A stretch of DNA of 64,000 nucleotides, from NCBI RefSeq assembly GCF_029689945.1, contig NZ_CP121451.1, positions 4,588,001-4,652,000 on the forward strand. Reading direction: 5' to 3'. The notes below the pieces were generated by a model that saw only the letters and a program-made list of their open reading frames with translations, searched no databases and was not told the DNA's origin. This document shows positions 10,337-20,498 of this stretch, one piece after another. The stretch's first letter is position 1; every line of letters begins with the position of its first letter. The stretch comes from Paenibacillus amylolyticus (GTDB lineage: Bacteria; Bacillota; Bacilli; Paenibacillales; Paenibacillaceae). Position numbers and translations under genes: made by a program.

Positions 10337-11878
10337 TCAATTCGCATACTTTTGCCTGTATTCTAATGGTTTCATGGCTGTACGTTTTTCGAAGTGCCTG
10401 AGAAAATGCTGGTAACTGCGGTATCCTACCTGTTCAGCAATTGCACTTGATGTTTGATTCGTCTGCTGGAGCAAACGCTTCGCTTCTTCCATTCGCAGAT
10501 CATGTACTACTTCGATCACACCTTTGCCGTACTTTCGCAAAAAGGATTGTCCCAAATGGACTGGATTCACGTAGAATCGTTCTGCAAGCTCCTGGATCGT
10601 AAATGTTTCTCTATAATGCATCTGCACATATTCAGCAACCGTTGCCTGTATGCCTCCAAGTTGCCTTTCCCGGAAAATAGCCAGTTCTGACTTGCATTGC
10701 AAACAGAAATGCTCCAGATTGTTAGCCACCTTTGCTACATTTCGATGACCTTTCTCCAGGATTCCGCCCGCCAATTCGTTCATTAGTGCATTCGGTTCTC
10801 CTCCTAATTCTCTACACAGGGACAGTCCGCGGAATATAATGTGGGTAGAGAAAATATGTACAATCTCTGGCGCAGCCTTCATCTGTATAAATAGTTCAAA
10901 GGCATTGCGAATGGAGCTTGAGAGTTCTTCTGCAGAACCGTTTTCAAGCAATTCGCTAATATGGTCTACCTCTGACAGTGTTTCCGGATCAAACTTCCAA
11001 TTCTCCAGCTGGATCTCTTCGGCAATCAAAAGGCGCTCCTGATTAAAAAACAAATAACGCCCAACCTCCTGTGCGGAGCGAAAGGATTCAGATAAATGCT
11101 CCAGTTGGTTGACCGTCATTCCAACCGCAATATGAATATCTTCACAGCCGTTACGTTGCAAGTTACTCATCAAACGCTGGGCAAAAGCTTTAATGGATTC
11201 AGATGTCCCCATCTCCTCATTGGCTTGCTCTCCCCATACAAGTCCCAATGAGTCTCTTGCTCTATCGATCACATAACAACAAGTTGTTCTGTCAGCCAAC
11301 TGTTCGGCCACTGAACAGGCTTCTTGAATATCTCCCTGAAAAGCTATCCGCAGGTATGCCCAATGGGACTTGTTCAAACGAGGAAGGATCTCTGACATTT
11401 CCTGCTTCGATATTTCCTGCTTATCCTTAATCAATGCGGACAAAAATGCTTTGATCCTTTGCTCGTTGGCATGTTCCCGCATGCGCTCCTGGTTTTCACG
11501 TTCCTTCAACTGCACTCGGAGGCGGACCAACATATCCTCTGCTTCTGTACTGTCAACGGGTTTGGTTAAATAATTGGAGACTCCTAATCGAATGGCTTGC
11601 CTCGCATAATTAAAGTCACTGTATCCACTCGTGATAACGAATAGTACAGATTCATGTTCCAATCGGCGCGCCTCTTCTACAAGTTCCAGCCCATTCATGA
11701 CTGGCATCCGAATGTCTGTCACCACGAGATCAGGTCGATCTTCTTGTATCATACGGATGGCTTCCTCACCATTGGCACATACACCTTTAATTTCGAATCC
11801 ATGCTTCTCCCAATTGATCAGAAGCTGTAACCCTTCAATTGCATAAGGTTCATCATCAACTAACAGTACTTTATACAT
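10337..11878 (-). CDS. YesN-type response regulator with AraC output domain (513 aa)
   Basis: Two-component transcription activator. The receiver carries VDDE (7-10), the phosphoryl Asp55 in VVTDIRMPVMNG, and Lys106 in YLTKPVD. A long central region (about 125-405) links to a C-terminal double helix-turn-helix of the AraC family (about 410-513), ending in SYQHFLRHFEKRTAMKPLEYR. Start ATG 11878 is 13 bases after the kinase stop. It is the second response regulator of this operon, beside the 371-residue one upstream of the kinase. Which of the two the YesM kinase prefers cannot be read from sequence. Confidence 0.93.
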   Translation of the reverse strand: MYKVLLVDDEPYAIEGLQLLINWEKHGFEIKGVCANGEEAIRMIQEDRPDLVVTDIRMPVMNGLELVEEARRLEHESVLFVITSGYSDFNYARQAIRLGVSNYLTKPVDSTEAEDMLVRLRVQLKERENQERMREHANEQRIKAFLSALIKDKQEISKQEMSEILPRLNKSHWAYLRIAFQGDIQEACSVAEQLADRTTCCYVIDRARDSLGLVWGEQANEEMGTSESIKAFAQRLMSNLQRNGCEDIHIAVGMTVNQLEHLSESFRSAQEVGRYLFFNQERLLIAEEIQLENWKFDPETLSEVDHISELLENGSAEELSSSIRNAFELFIQMKAAPEIVHIFSTHIIFRGLSLCRELGGEPNALMNELAGGILEKGHRNVAKVANNLEHFCLQCKSELAIFRERQLGGIQATVAEYVQMHYRETFTIQELAERFYVNPVHLGQSFLRKYGKGVIEVVHDLRMEEAKRLLQQTNQTSSAIAEQVGYRSYQHFLRHFEKRTAMKPLEYRQKYAN

Positions 11879-11891
11879 GAGAGTTTACCTC

Positions 11892-13673
11892 CTATTTCCT
11901 CTGTTCCATCCTGGAGATCGGTATACGGTATCCTGCAATGGTTTCCTTTCCGGGTACACTGCTTAGATCGAATATCGCATTACCTTCATAGAAGAGCTCC
12001 AACCTGCGGTAAACATTGCGAAGTCCCACATGCTCCCCGTTCCTTGGTCTTTCAGAGCGAATATCTCTCAGGAGCTCGGTTAGTCTTCCTGCATCCATAC
12101 CGATGCCATTATCGATCACCTGGATAACCAGCTCAGAAGCGTTTCGTCGCGCCGTTACTTTGATCTGTCTTCCATTTTTTCGAGCCTGCAAGCCGTGTTT
12201 ACATGCATTCTCAACGAGCGGTTGAATACTCATTCGGGGAATGAGCAACGAAGCCGCATCAGGATCAACCTCGAAGGTGTAATCAAACAGCTCTCCAAAG
12301 CGAAACTTCTCAATCTGGAGATAAAGATTCGTAAATTGCAGCTCTTCCTGCAAAGGAATCAGATTGTCAGAATGACTGAGCAATTGTCTCATCAGCATGG
12401 AAAGACTTTTAATAATCTCAACGACTTCCGTATATCCATTCTTCGTACTAACAACCAGCAAGGCATTCAATGTGTTAAATAAAAAGTGGGGATTCATCTG
12501 ACTCTGAAGCATGGATAATTCGGTCCTGACTTGGTCCAACTCCAAATCTTTGTGACGGATTTCAAGTTTATATACGTCATTAATCAGCATATGAATTTTA
12601 CCAATCATGATGTTAAATGTACGAATAAGCCCGCCAATTTCGTCACGGCCTTCCTGAATTTCAATCAGATCGAATCGTTCATTGCGAACCTTCTCCATAT
12701 GCCTGGACAGCTTGCGAATCCGATAGTGGTAGGAACGCAAAATAATATAGATCAATACAGAGGGGACCACAATACTAATGGCAAGTAATCCCAAAATGGA
12801 TTTGAAGGCTTCTCTCAGCAGGTGGTCAAGGTGACGCGTATCGGCAACGCCTATCAATTTCCATCCCTTCAGGTAGGCTAGATTGCCCAAAGACTTTTCA
12901 AGCGTATAAGCAGAATTGCCAGATTCCTCAGCTATTGAATCGTTTTCCGGTTTGGATAAGTCCGTTTCGCTGAATTCTCCACTTGAAACCACTGTTCGAT
13001 TGCTGCTGTCTACCAGACGCAGCTGAAGACTGTCTGATTCCCGATTCAGAATGCTATACACCCGGCTAAGTTCCAAATCAATCTTGGAATACTTATTGTA
13101 ATTGGCATAGGAAGTATAGGTATCCATTTTGCCAATCACACTGATCCGTCTTCCCGCATTAAATCCGGATGGCTCCAAATAATCCACGACAAGAATGCCT
13201 CCACTGGTGGATTTCAGCTGTTTCAATCCAGGAAGTACATTCTTGTCTTTCATCACGATATAATGACTGCCCGTCTGGATGGTATCGTTATCGGTATAGA
13301 TACGCACCTCCAGAATATTCGCTGACATATACCTTGTTAATTTATCTCGCAGAAATGCATGGTACACGCTGTAATAATCGACGGGGGAACCATAGGTCCG
13401 ATCCAATGCCTCGTACAGCGAATCGTCTGCTGCAATGATTCGGCTCAGAGCAACGCTCTCATCAATCATCCCCAGCAGTTCCCCAGCAGCCCTGTCGATG
13501 GATTTACGCAGATTTTCCTGTTCTCTAATCTTGATATCTGCAGAGGTTCGTTGATAGAAGAAGATATTAATCGTTATTACAGGAAGGAGAATACTAAGTA
13601 CATAAATAAGCAGAAATTTGGATCGGAGAGGAATATCATTAACTTTACGGAACATCCAGAATTTATGACGCAT
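11892..13673 (-). CDS. YesM-type sensor histidine kinase
   Basis: Membrane sensor kinase, about 593 residues. An N-terminal membrane helix (FLLIYVLSILLPVITINIFF) is followed by a large extracellular sensor, a second helix near SILGLLAISIVVPSVLIYII, a HAMP linker, the His-kinase motif SQMNPHFLFNTLNAL, and an ATPase domain with DNGIGMDAG and VGLRNVYRRLELFY. The frame is open to 13781, but MRHKFWMF at 13673 is the likely start because AAGGGTG precedes it and it overlaps the upstream stop. It lies between two AraC-type response regulators and upstream of an LplABC importer, so it likely senses the imported oligosaccharide or a related one. Confidence 0.93.
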   Translation of the reverse strand: MRHKFWMFRKVNDIPLRSKFLLIYVLSILLPVITINIFFYQRTSADIKIREQENLRKSIDRAAGELLGMIDESVALSRIIAADDSLYEALDRTYGSPVDYYSVYHAFLRDKLTRYMSANILEVRIYTDNDTIQTGSHYIVMKDKNVLPGLKQLKSTSGGILVVDYLEPSGFNAGRRISVIGKMDTYTSYANYNKYSKIDLELSRVYSILNRESDSLQLRLVDSSNRTVVSSGEFSETDLSKPENDSIAEESGNSAYTLEKSLGNLAYLKGWKLIGVADTRHLDHLLREAFKSILGLLAISIVVPSVLIYIILRSYHYRIRKLSRHMEKVRNERFDLIEIQEGRDEIGGLIRTFNIMIGKIHMLINDVYKLEIRHKDLELDQVRTELSMLQSQMNPHFLFNTLNALLVVSTKNGYTEVVEIIKSLSMLMRQLLSHSDNLIPLQEELQFTNLYLQIEKFRFGELFDYTFEVDPDAASLLIPRMSIQPLVENACKHGLQARKNGRQIKVTARRNASELVIQVIDNGIGMDAGRLTELLRDIRSERPRNGEHVGLRNVYRRLELFYEGNAIFDLSSVPGKETIAGYRIPISRMEQRK

Positions 13674-13677
13674 ATGA

Positions 13678-14793
13678 TCACCCTTGATTTTTGTTTTTAT
13701 AGACGGATGGAAGCTCCCCTGTATGCGCTCTGAATTTTTGGGTGAAATATTCAGCATCATGATATCCCAGCCGGAAGGCAATGTCAGTGATCTTCATATT
13801 GGTACGCCGCAAAAGTTTGCGAGCCTCCTCAACACGAAGCTGGTGCACATAGTCACTGAAACTGACTCCCATCTCCCGCTTGAATTGTTGTCCCAGGTAG
13901 GCAGAATTCACGTGAATACGATTAGCTACATCTTGTAATTTGATTTTACTTCGATAATTTTGCTTCAATTCATTCACTGCTTCTGCAACTAGCCCTCCGG
14001 TACCCGACTTTTGCTTCAATTCAGATTGGGTCAGTTGCTCGGACAGTCGAATACACAGCTCTTGCAAAGTGCCGGAAGACCAACTCGCAGCCTCATGCCA
14101 TTCTTTTTCACATAGGATTTCTGTGCATACCTCCCTTTTGCCATATTTTCGTAGCAGCTCTCCATGGATATAACGAATGACATGATGGATCCATTCCAAT
14201 GAAACCTCTGCTTTCTCACGCTTCTCTAGTAAAGCACTCACTGCACGATCAATGGATTTCGTGTTTCCTGCATCAATCAACGCCAGGATCTCTTTGGAGA
14301 TGTTCATCATTTGTTCCAGATCATATTCTTCGTTTATTCGATATTCATTTAAATTTTGTTCCAGGGCTTCATCTGTACTCTTGATTTCACTTTGCTGTTT
14401 ATGCTCATTTCTGCGTTTGTTGAGAGGCTCAATCATTTCCATTAGGATCTGATGAATTTCCTCGGGAACAAGCGGTTTGAGCACATACTGATCGACCTGA
14501 TACCGTATCGCTTGCTTGGCGTAATTAAAATCGGAGTATCCTGTAACGATAACAATTTTAGAGGTATAGGCAAGATCTTCCCGCAACGTGTGAATCAAAC
14601 CGAGACCATCCATAACAGGCATCTGAATATCAGTGACGACAAGATCCGGTTCAACAGCGTTGAATAAAGCAAGTGCTTCCTCTCCATCCGTTGCTGTTCC
14701 ACACAGCTCATATCCACAAGCTCGCCAGTCAATCATCGTTCTCCATCCTTCTAGCATAAAGGGTTCATCATCCGCGACAATGACCTTGTACAT
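13678..14793 (-). CDS. YesN-type response regulator with AraC output domain (short, 371 aa)
   Basis: Response regulator with ADDE (7-10), phosphoryl Asp55 in VVTDIQMPVMDG, Lys106 in YVLKPLV, a short linker, and a C-terminal AraC helix-turn-helix ending YHDAEYFTQKFRAHTGELPS. At 371 residues it is markedly shorter than usual YesN proteins (about 500) because the central linker is reduced. It is the first gene of the six-gene operon; the kinase start overlaps its stop. The upstream region carries the promoter element shared with two other operons. Confidence 0.93.
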   Translation of the reverse strand: MYKVIVADDEPFMLEGWRTMIDWRACGYELCGTATDGEEALALFNAVEPDLVVTDIQMPVMDGLGLIHTLREDLAYTSKIVIVTGYSDFNYAKQAIRYQVDQYVLKPLVPEEIHQILMEMIEPLNKRRNEHKQQSEIKSTDEALEQNLNEYRINEEYDLEQMMNISKEILALIDAGNTKSIDRAVSALLEKREKAEVSLEWIHHVIRYIHGELLRKYGKREVCTEILCEKEWHEAASWSSGTLQELCIRLSEQLTQSELKQKSGTGGLVAEAVNELKQNYRSKIKLQDVANRIHVNSAYLGQQFKREMGVSFSDYVHQLRVEEARKLLRRTNMKITDIAFRLGYHDAEYFTQKFRAHTGELPSVYKNKNQG

Positions 14794-15032
14794 TAGCTCA
14801 CCTCTCTTTGTCCGTGATCAGCTGGATGTATTTTATCTATATCTATGGGTAGATTCCACTTGTTGCGAAAATGCTAAACAGCAGAACAACAGCAGGAATG
14901 TTGTCTGCTCGCACAACGTGGAGAACAAATTTTCACCAGTCTCATCATCATTAATCAATTACACCGAAAATAGGTTCATCAGATCCTTATAAGAACGCTC
15001 CGATTGTAGCGAAGCGCCGGATGACATTTCAA

Positions 15033-15105
15033 GTGTAACGCTTACATTTTGGTACAACAACCTGTCAAACTATAGGTTTTCACCCGACAAAGTATAGGTT
15101 TAGCC
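15033..15105 (-). promoter_or_regulatory. Shared promoter/operator element upstream of the YesN-YesM-LplABC operon
   Basis: Read on the minus strand there are two direct repeats of the type GG-(T/A)n-CCTATA-n-TTTG, their TATAGG cores starting 22 bases apart (15071 and 15093 on plus). Next comes TTTGACAGGTTGTTGTA, then TGTAAGCG 17 bases past TTGACA. The same TTTGnCAGGTTGTT block occurs upstream of the SGNH esterase and of the binding protein at 43.5 kb. The direct repeats two helical turns apart look like an AraC-type activator site next to a -35 box. The 13-base palindrome TGTAAGCGTTACA (15035-15047) is cre-like but short by one base. The rest of the 340-base gap holds nothing recognised. Confidence 0.55.
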
Positions 15106-15136
15106 CAGTAGTAAACTACGGTAAGGAAGAATATAA

Positions 15137-15975
15137 TTATTCTCCACGCGCAATACGGAATCCTTGATCGGGGCCAAAACCATTGGCATCAAATTTGCCT
15201 CGGAATGATATTTCATTGTTATTGACACCGCCCATCCAGCCTCCGCCTTTCACAACTCGCCAAGTTTGATTGGGTCCTTCCGAATCGCTGTACCATTCCC
15301 AGCACCATTCTCTCACATTCCCGGACATATCATGGATACCTAACTCATTTGCCTTCTGAGTTCCGACTTTTTGGGTTTGATTACGATTGCTCTCAATAAC
15401 GGGCCAGCTCCAGTCCCCGTCAGAATGTTGTCGCCAGCATTTTTCCAGTACCAAGCAACTTCATCCGGATTATCACTTCCACTGTAGGTGTAATTCAAGC
15501 TCTTTTGGCCTCCGCTTGCAGCGTATTCCCATTCTGCCTCTGTGGGTAAACGGTAACCGTTGGCATCTTCGTTAATGGTTACATTCCATTTTATATTGTC
15601 GTTTTCATTTTTATTATTCGTGTCCTGGTTGTCCTTGTCTATATTGTAATAAGGTTTCAGGTTTTCTTTTATACTTTTTTGATTACAGTATTCCACTGCG
15701 TCATACCAGCTGACCATTTCAACAGGCAGATCATCTCCCTTGAAGCCAGATGGGTTCTCTCCCATGATTTCCATCCATTCTTTTTGAGTCACTTCGTATT
15801 TGCCAATATAGAAGGAATCCAGCGTTTTATTTGTTTCATGCTGACTCGACTTAGTGCTCTTAAAGGCTCCCCCTTCAACAAATACCAATCCATCGTTTAA
15901 TTCAGAATTACTCGCTGAACAAGCACTTAGCGTAACAAGTATTGCGATTAAAGTTAACCATATCAGCTTCCTCAT
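15137..15975 (-). CDS. Formylglycine-generating-enzyme-like (SUMF1/FGE domain) lipoprotein, frameshifted
   Basis: Exported lipoprotein: signal MRKLIWLTLIAILVTLSAC with lipobox LSAC, then an FGE-sulfatase domain. Family landmarks in order are GLVFVEGGAF, FYIGKYEVTQKEWMEIMG, MVSWYDAVEYCN, YRLPTEAEWEYAASGG, LGIHDMSGNVREWCWEW and FRIARGE. The reading frame breaks at a four-C run on plus (15415-15418); one more base joins NILTG to DWSWPVIESNRN. Joined length is about 278 residues. AAAGGAGAATCATTGA precedes ATG 15975. In this family many members are not sulfatase activators but C-type-lectin-like or unknown oxidases, and no sulfatase is in the window. The partner is unknown. Confidence 0.8.
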
Positions 15976-16015
15976 TCAATGATTCTCCTTTGCTAAGCTT
16001 GAATCCGGCAACGCC

Positions 16016-16045
16016 GAGGATCGTTAGTGGTGAATAACGATCCTC
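16016..16045. terminator. Stem-loop between the xylanase and FGE-like genes
   Basis: An 11-base-pair stem GAGGATCGTTA/TAACGATCCTC with an eight-base loop, 60 bases past the xylanase stop. There is no clear U-tract on either strand, so it may be an attenuating or mRNA-stabilising structure rather than a strong terminator. Confidence 0.5.
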
Positions 16046-16106
16046 TACGCTTCCGGAAAATTGAATTCAAATGCAGGTGCAGACGTTGAACGGTATTACA
16101 TCATTT

Positions 16107-16742
16107 TTACCAAACCGTCACGTTTGCGTTACCGCTGCTTTGATAACCCTCTGTTGCCATCACCTGATAGGACCAGCTATTTCCAAGGTACATGCCTTTG
16201 CTCGCCCATGCATTCACATGATTGCTGAACGTAATGGTAGAATTGACACCCGTCGGTCTCTTGGTCTGTCTAACACTCCAATACTGAGGGAAAGTCTGGG
16301 TACCATCAATGGAAGGTGCATTGTATCTCATCGTTGTATAGATATCATATGTGCCACCATCACTATTCACCGTTCCCTTATACGTTCCGGTCGGACGATA
16401 CGTTCCCCAGCTATCTACAACGTAATATTCAATTAGAGCGTTTCTAGTCCAACCATAGAAGGTGAGATAGCCGTTACCTGAAGGAGCGAACACACCGGCA
16501 TTGTAATTGACTACCCGATTAGGTGTGCCATATGTCCACCCTTTTCCGACAACAAAGTTCCCGGTATTTTGCCAACTCACGCTGTAATTTCCGCCTGACC
16601 CGTTAACCGCGTTGACCGTTCCTCCACCATCTGTCCAATTCTGCCAATAATCTGTTGCAGCGCTGGATGTAGCCGCAAAGACACCAAAACTCATGGAAGC
16701 TGCAAGGACAACAGTCATTAATTTTTTACCGAATTTGAACAT
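16107..16742 (-). CDS. xynA: GH11 endo-1,4-beta-xylanase
   Basis: Secreted xylanase that cuts the beta-1,4-xylan backbone by a retaining mechanism. A Sec signal peptide covers about residues 1-28, and the mature protein begins near [12 protein letters not shown]. The two catalytic glutamates are visible: E105 in [11 protein letters not shown] (nucleophile) and E198 in ATEGYQSSG (acid/base), and the thumb sequence [14 protein letters not shown] is intact. The 211-residue length is almost that of Bacillus subtilis XynA. AGGAGG lies upstream of ATG 16742. No binding module is attached. It follows the esterase and SGNH genes on the same strand, so it is probably co-transcribed with them. Confidence 0.97.
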   Translation of the reverse strand: MFKFGKKLMTVVLAASMSFGVFAATSSAATDYWQNWTDGGGTVNAVNGSGGNYSVSWQNTGNFVVGKGWTYGTPNRVVNYNAGVFAPSGNGYLTFYGWTRNALIEYYVVDSWGTYRPTGTYKGTVNSDGGTYDIYTTMRYNAPSIDGTQTFPQYWSVRQTKRPTGVNSTITFSNHVNAWASKGMYLGNSWSYQVMATEGYQSSGNANVTVW

Positions 16743-16815
16743 AGAATAATACCTCCTGATATTTTAATAGATTTGGTTGATGCTACAATCCGATATGAAT
16801 ATCCTTCAGCATATT

Positions 16816-17627
<812 letters not shown>

Positions 17628-18902
17628 TTAATCCACATAGCCAAACCCCAGAATGGTGAAGCATTTATGTTCATGACCTTCCGCCATTTCGATCTCGATG
17701 GAGTGCTCCCCAACATGCTCTTCGTTAATCAGAAGTGTGGCATGGCAATGGGTCCAGTTAATTTTACGCGGATCGACTTTTTGAACGGACACCCCATCAA
17801 CCTTGATATGCGCAGTTCCGAATTCGTCGCTACCAGAATCCTTGAAGATCAGAATGAGTCGACTGCACTGCAAACTTATCTTAAAGCTGCTTTGAGTCTC
17901 AATTCCCACCCCTGTACGCATCCAGTTGTTGGGGAACTGGGGTGTACCATAGTCATGAGCATCCATTTCAGCCATCTGCAGATCCGTATCCTTTTTGCAA
18001 AATGAGCCTGCATCGATACGGGCAATGGTATTGCCATTTTTTCGATCCAACAGCTTCACATGAACATATTCATTTCCAATTAGCGGAGCCTTTTCAATAT
18101 CATGATCTTTCTCATCCCACTCCGAACGATTCGTCACGTCGAAGAGATACTCCAAACCATCGGCCATAATCCGATGCCCTGTGTTAGTCGGATGATATAT
18201 ATCATGGAAAAATTCCTTTTTGGAAATAATGTTGCCCTCAGCTTTTGTCATATTGAACTGATCTACGACAGCATCTTTTATACTCACCATGGGAAGATCA
18301 TAATGCCAGCCTACCGGAGCGAGACGATCCTGTAGATTCCAGTCATTTTCAAATACACTGAATAACAAGATGACTGCTGGCTTGTTATCGGCAGCAAGTG
18401 CTTTGAGCACCAGACTCTCATAACATTTGCCTTGGGTTTCATCATCTGCGTCGTTGACTGCGAATTCGATTACGACGATATCCGGCTTAACCTTACCTTC
18501 CCTTAATACATCACGATCATAACGTACAATCCCCAATTCCGAAGGAGTTCCTCCCACACCTGCTTTAATCAGATGAATCGGACTATCTTTTGAAAGCGCA
18601 AACATAAATTTGAATGACTCATACGACCGATAAGCGTAACTTTGGAGATGAATAGGTATTGCACCAGCACCTTGAGTAATGGAGCCCCCAATATAAGCAA
18701 TAACGACAGGTTCGCCGTTTTTTGCCTTCTCAATGGCTCGTTTTAATCTGACATTTTTCCCTTTGTTCAGAAGAGACCGGCCAATCATATCGCGATATCC
18801 ATGAGATTCAAAATCAATTGCGGGTTTGACCGCTGACGCTGTCACTCCGACTGGATCGCGCGGTGCAGTGAATTCACCTGCATCTTCTGAATCCTGGAGC
18901 AT
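17628..18902 (-). CDS. SGNH/GDSL-type carbohydrate esterase
   Basis: Cytoplasmic SGNH hydrolase, probably an acetyl-xylooligosaccharide esterase. The four blocks are visible: AYIGGSITQGAG with Ser74, the Gly block KAGVGGTPSELG near 114, EFAVND with Asn150, and the catalytic dyad HDIYHPTNTGH (D234, H237). About 170 further residues at the C-terminus look like a beta-sandwich. Total length is 424, with no signal peptide. It is the first gene of a minus-strand group with the esterase and xylanase, and its promoter region carries the element shared with two other operons. The GH8 gene is divergent. Confidence 0.88.
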   Translation of the reverse strand: MLQDSEDAGEFTAPRDPVGVTASAVKPAIDFESHGYRDMIGRSLLNKGKNVRLKRAIEKAKNGEPVVIAYIGGSITQGAGAIPIHLQSYAYRSYESFKFMFALSKDSPIHLIKAGVGGTPSELGIVRYDRDVLREGKVKPDIVVIEFAVNDADDETQGKCYESLVLKALAADNKPAVILLFSVFENDWNLQDRLAPVGWHYDLPMVSIKDAVVDQFNMTKAEGNIISKKEFFHDIYHPTNTGHRIMADGLEYLFDVTNRSEWDEKDHDIEKAPLIGNEYVHVKLLDRKNGNTIARIDAGSFCKKDTDLQMAEMDAHDYGTPQFPNNWMRTGVGIETQSSFKISLQCSRLILIFKDSGSDEFGTAHIKVDGVSVQKVDPRKINWTHCHATLLINEEHVGEHSIEIEMAEGHEHKCFTILGFGYVD

Positions 18903-19021
18903 AAATCACCATCACATCCTTTCGGCTAGAATTTGATCATCCTAGAACAGTCTTTAAAGGATCACAGCTTGTACGATATTTGGATCAGGTGTGATCCTTC
19001 CCCAAAGTGTATCCCTTACAT

Positions 19022-19066
19022 AATTTTACAACAACCTGACAAATTATAGGATTTCCACCACTATAT
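19022..19066 (-). promoter_or_regulatory. Shared promoter/operator element upstream of the SGNH esterase
   Basis: On minus: GGTGGAAATCCTATAA, then TTTGTCAGGTTGTTGTA, then TGTAAGGG with the same 17-base offset from TTGnCA as in the 15.0-15.1 kb copy. The TATAGG core (plus) starts at 19045, 143 bases before the start codon at 18902. Only one clear upstream repeat is present here. Confidence 0.55.
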
Positions 19067-19117
19067 CATTTTAATTCGACTACAATTGCATGCAGATCAG
19101 AACACCTATAATTTTTC

Positions 19118-19132
19118 ATGTAAACGCTTTAA
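19118..19132 (+). promoter_or_regulatory. cre-like catabolite-control site before GH8
   Basis: TGTAAACGCTTTAA differs at one position from the TGWAANCGNTNWCA consensus bound by CcpA, and lies about 60 bases before the GH8 start codon. It suggests glucose repression. Confidence 0.5.
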
Positions 19133-19191
19133 TTTGTATACTATTTCCATGTTATAATTTTGAAAAACCGCATTGCTGAAGGAGGACACGC

Positions 19192-20334
19192 ATGAATATC
19201 ACGGGTCAAGGCGCGTTGGATACGGGCACTTATCAGAATCTGTTCCTGAAGCTGGGCTACGACGAGAATAAGATTTCGACCAGATTGGAAGAAACATGGA
19301 ACGAGCTTTTTTATGGCGATGAAAATATTCGAATATATTACCCTATGGGTGAGGACATGGGATATATGCTGGACACGGGTAATCTCGATGTTCGCTCCGA
19401 AGGCATGTCTTACGGCATGATGATGGCTGTTCAGATGGACAAGAAGGAAGAATTTGATCGACTCTGGAATTTCTCTCACACGTATATGCAGCATACCGAA
19501 GGTCGATACAAAGATTACTTCGCTTGGCATTGCAAGCCTGACGGTACCCGGCTCTCGCCAGGACCTGCTCCTGATGGTGAAGAGTTTTTTGCCATGGCGC
19601 TTTTTTTTGCCTCCAACCGCTGGGGTGATGGCGCTGAACCTTATGATTACAAGACACAAGCCCGCAAGATCCTTCGTGCATGTATACATCAGGGCGAAGA
19701 CGGCGTAGGTGACCCCATGTGGGACCCGGAAACAAAACTGATCAAATTCATTCCAGAAACACCGTTTAGCGACCCATCCTACCATCTGCCTCATTTTTAT
19801 GAACTATTCGCGAAATACGCAGATGAAGATGACCAGGCTTTTTGGAAAGAAGCGGCGTCCGCTAGTCGGGCTTACCTGCATACAGCCTGCCATCCCGTAA
19901 CCGGACTTTCACCTGAATATGCGAATTTTGACGGCTCACCGGGTCCAATACAGCCACATGGAGATTTCAGACATTTTTACAGTGATGCTTACCGTGTTGC
20001 TGCAAATATAGCGCTGGACTGGGAATGGTTCCGCAAGGATCCATGGCAGATTGAACAATCCAATCGGATTCAGTCTTTCTTCAGTGATATCGAAGTTTCC
20101 GATTATCGTCGTTATGCCATAGATGGAGAAGCTTTTGACGAGCCTGCACTGCATCCCGTTGGTTTACTGGCTACCAATGCCATGGCTTCACTGGCTGCGG
20201 ACGGCCCACATGCTGACTCCTTTGTTCGCAAGTTTTGGAACACACCTCTGCGTGAGGGAGAACGACGTTATTACGACAATTGCCTGTATTTTTTCAGTTT
20301 GCTGGCCCTAAGTGGAAGATATCGCATGTACTAA
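19192..20334 (+). CDS. GH8 reducing-end-xylose-releasing exo-oligoxylanase
   Basis: Inverting GH8 enzyme that removes one xylose from the reducing end of xylo-oligosaccharides, judged by close match to the Bacillus halodurans Rex type. The general acid is E70 in DVRSEGMSYGMM, D128 lies in GPAPDGEEFF, and the general base is D265 in HFYSDAYRVA (D263 in Rex). H321 in EPALHPVGLL corresponds to the Rex His that closes the subsite past +1. It has 380 residues with no signal peptide, so it works on imported oligomers. GGAGG lies six bases before ATG 19192. Divergent from the esterase-xylanase operon, with a cre-like site upstream. Confidence 0.93.
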   Translation: MNITGQGALDTGTYQNLFLKLGYDENKISTRLEETWNELFYGDENIRIYYPMGEDMGYMLDTGNLDVRSEGMSYGMMMAVQMDKKEEFDRLWNFSHTYMQHTEGRYKDYFAWHCKPDGTRLSPGPAPDGEEFFAMALFFASNRWGDGAEPYDYKTQARKILRACIHQGEDGVGDPMWDPETKLIKFIPETPFSDPSYHLPHFYELFAKYADEDDQAFWKEAASASRAYLHTACHPVTGLSPEYANFDGSPGPIQPHGDFRHFYSDAYRVAANIALDWEWFRKDPWQIEQSNRIQSFFSDIEVSDYRRYAIDGEAFDEPALHPVGLLATNAMASLAADGPHADSFVRKFWNTPLREGERRYYDNCLYFFSLLALSGRYRMY

Positions 20335-20397
20335 GGAGAGGTGTACGAGCCGATGCAATGATATGGAGATCCTCTCAGGAGACTTATCACACAAAAA

Positions 20398-20440
20398 AAC
20401 GTTCCCGGCTCGCATCTGCTGATTGCGAACCGGGAACGTT
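20398..20440 (-). terminator. Terminator of the GH127 operon
   Basis: Long hairpin AACGTTCCCGG/CCGGGAACGTT with inner pairs TCGCA/TGCGA, followed on minus by seven T. It stops leftward transcription from the GH127 gene and lies just past the convergent GH8 gene. Confidence 0.85.
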
Positions 20441-20498
20441 CGGATGTGCCAATATAGGCAACATCATCATCTTTTCTCTCTCTGTACGACATGCCTCT

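Noticed and set aside
15033..15047. cre site in the YesN promoter region
   Set aside because: TGTAAGCGTTACA is a perfect palindrome but one base shorter than the cre consensus, so it is kept only as a cre-like note.
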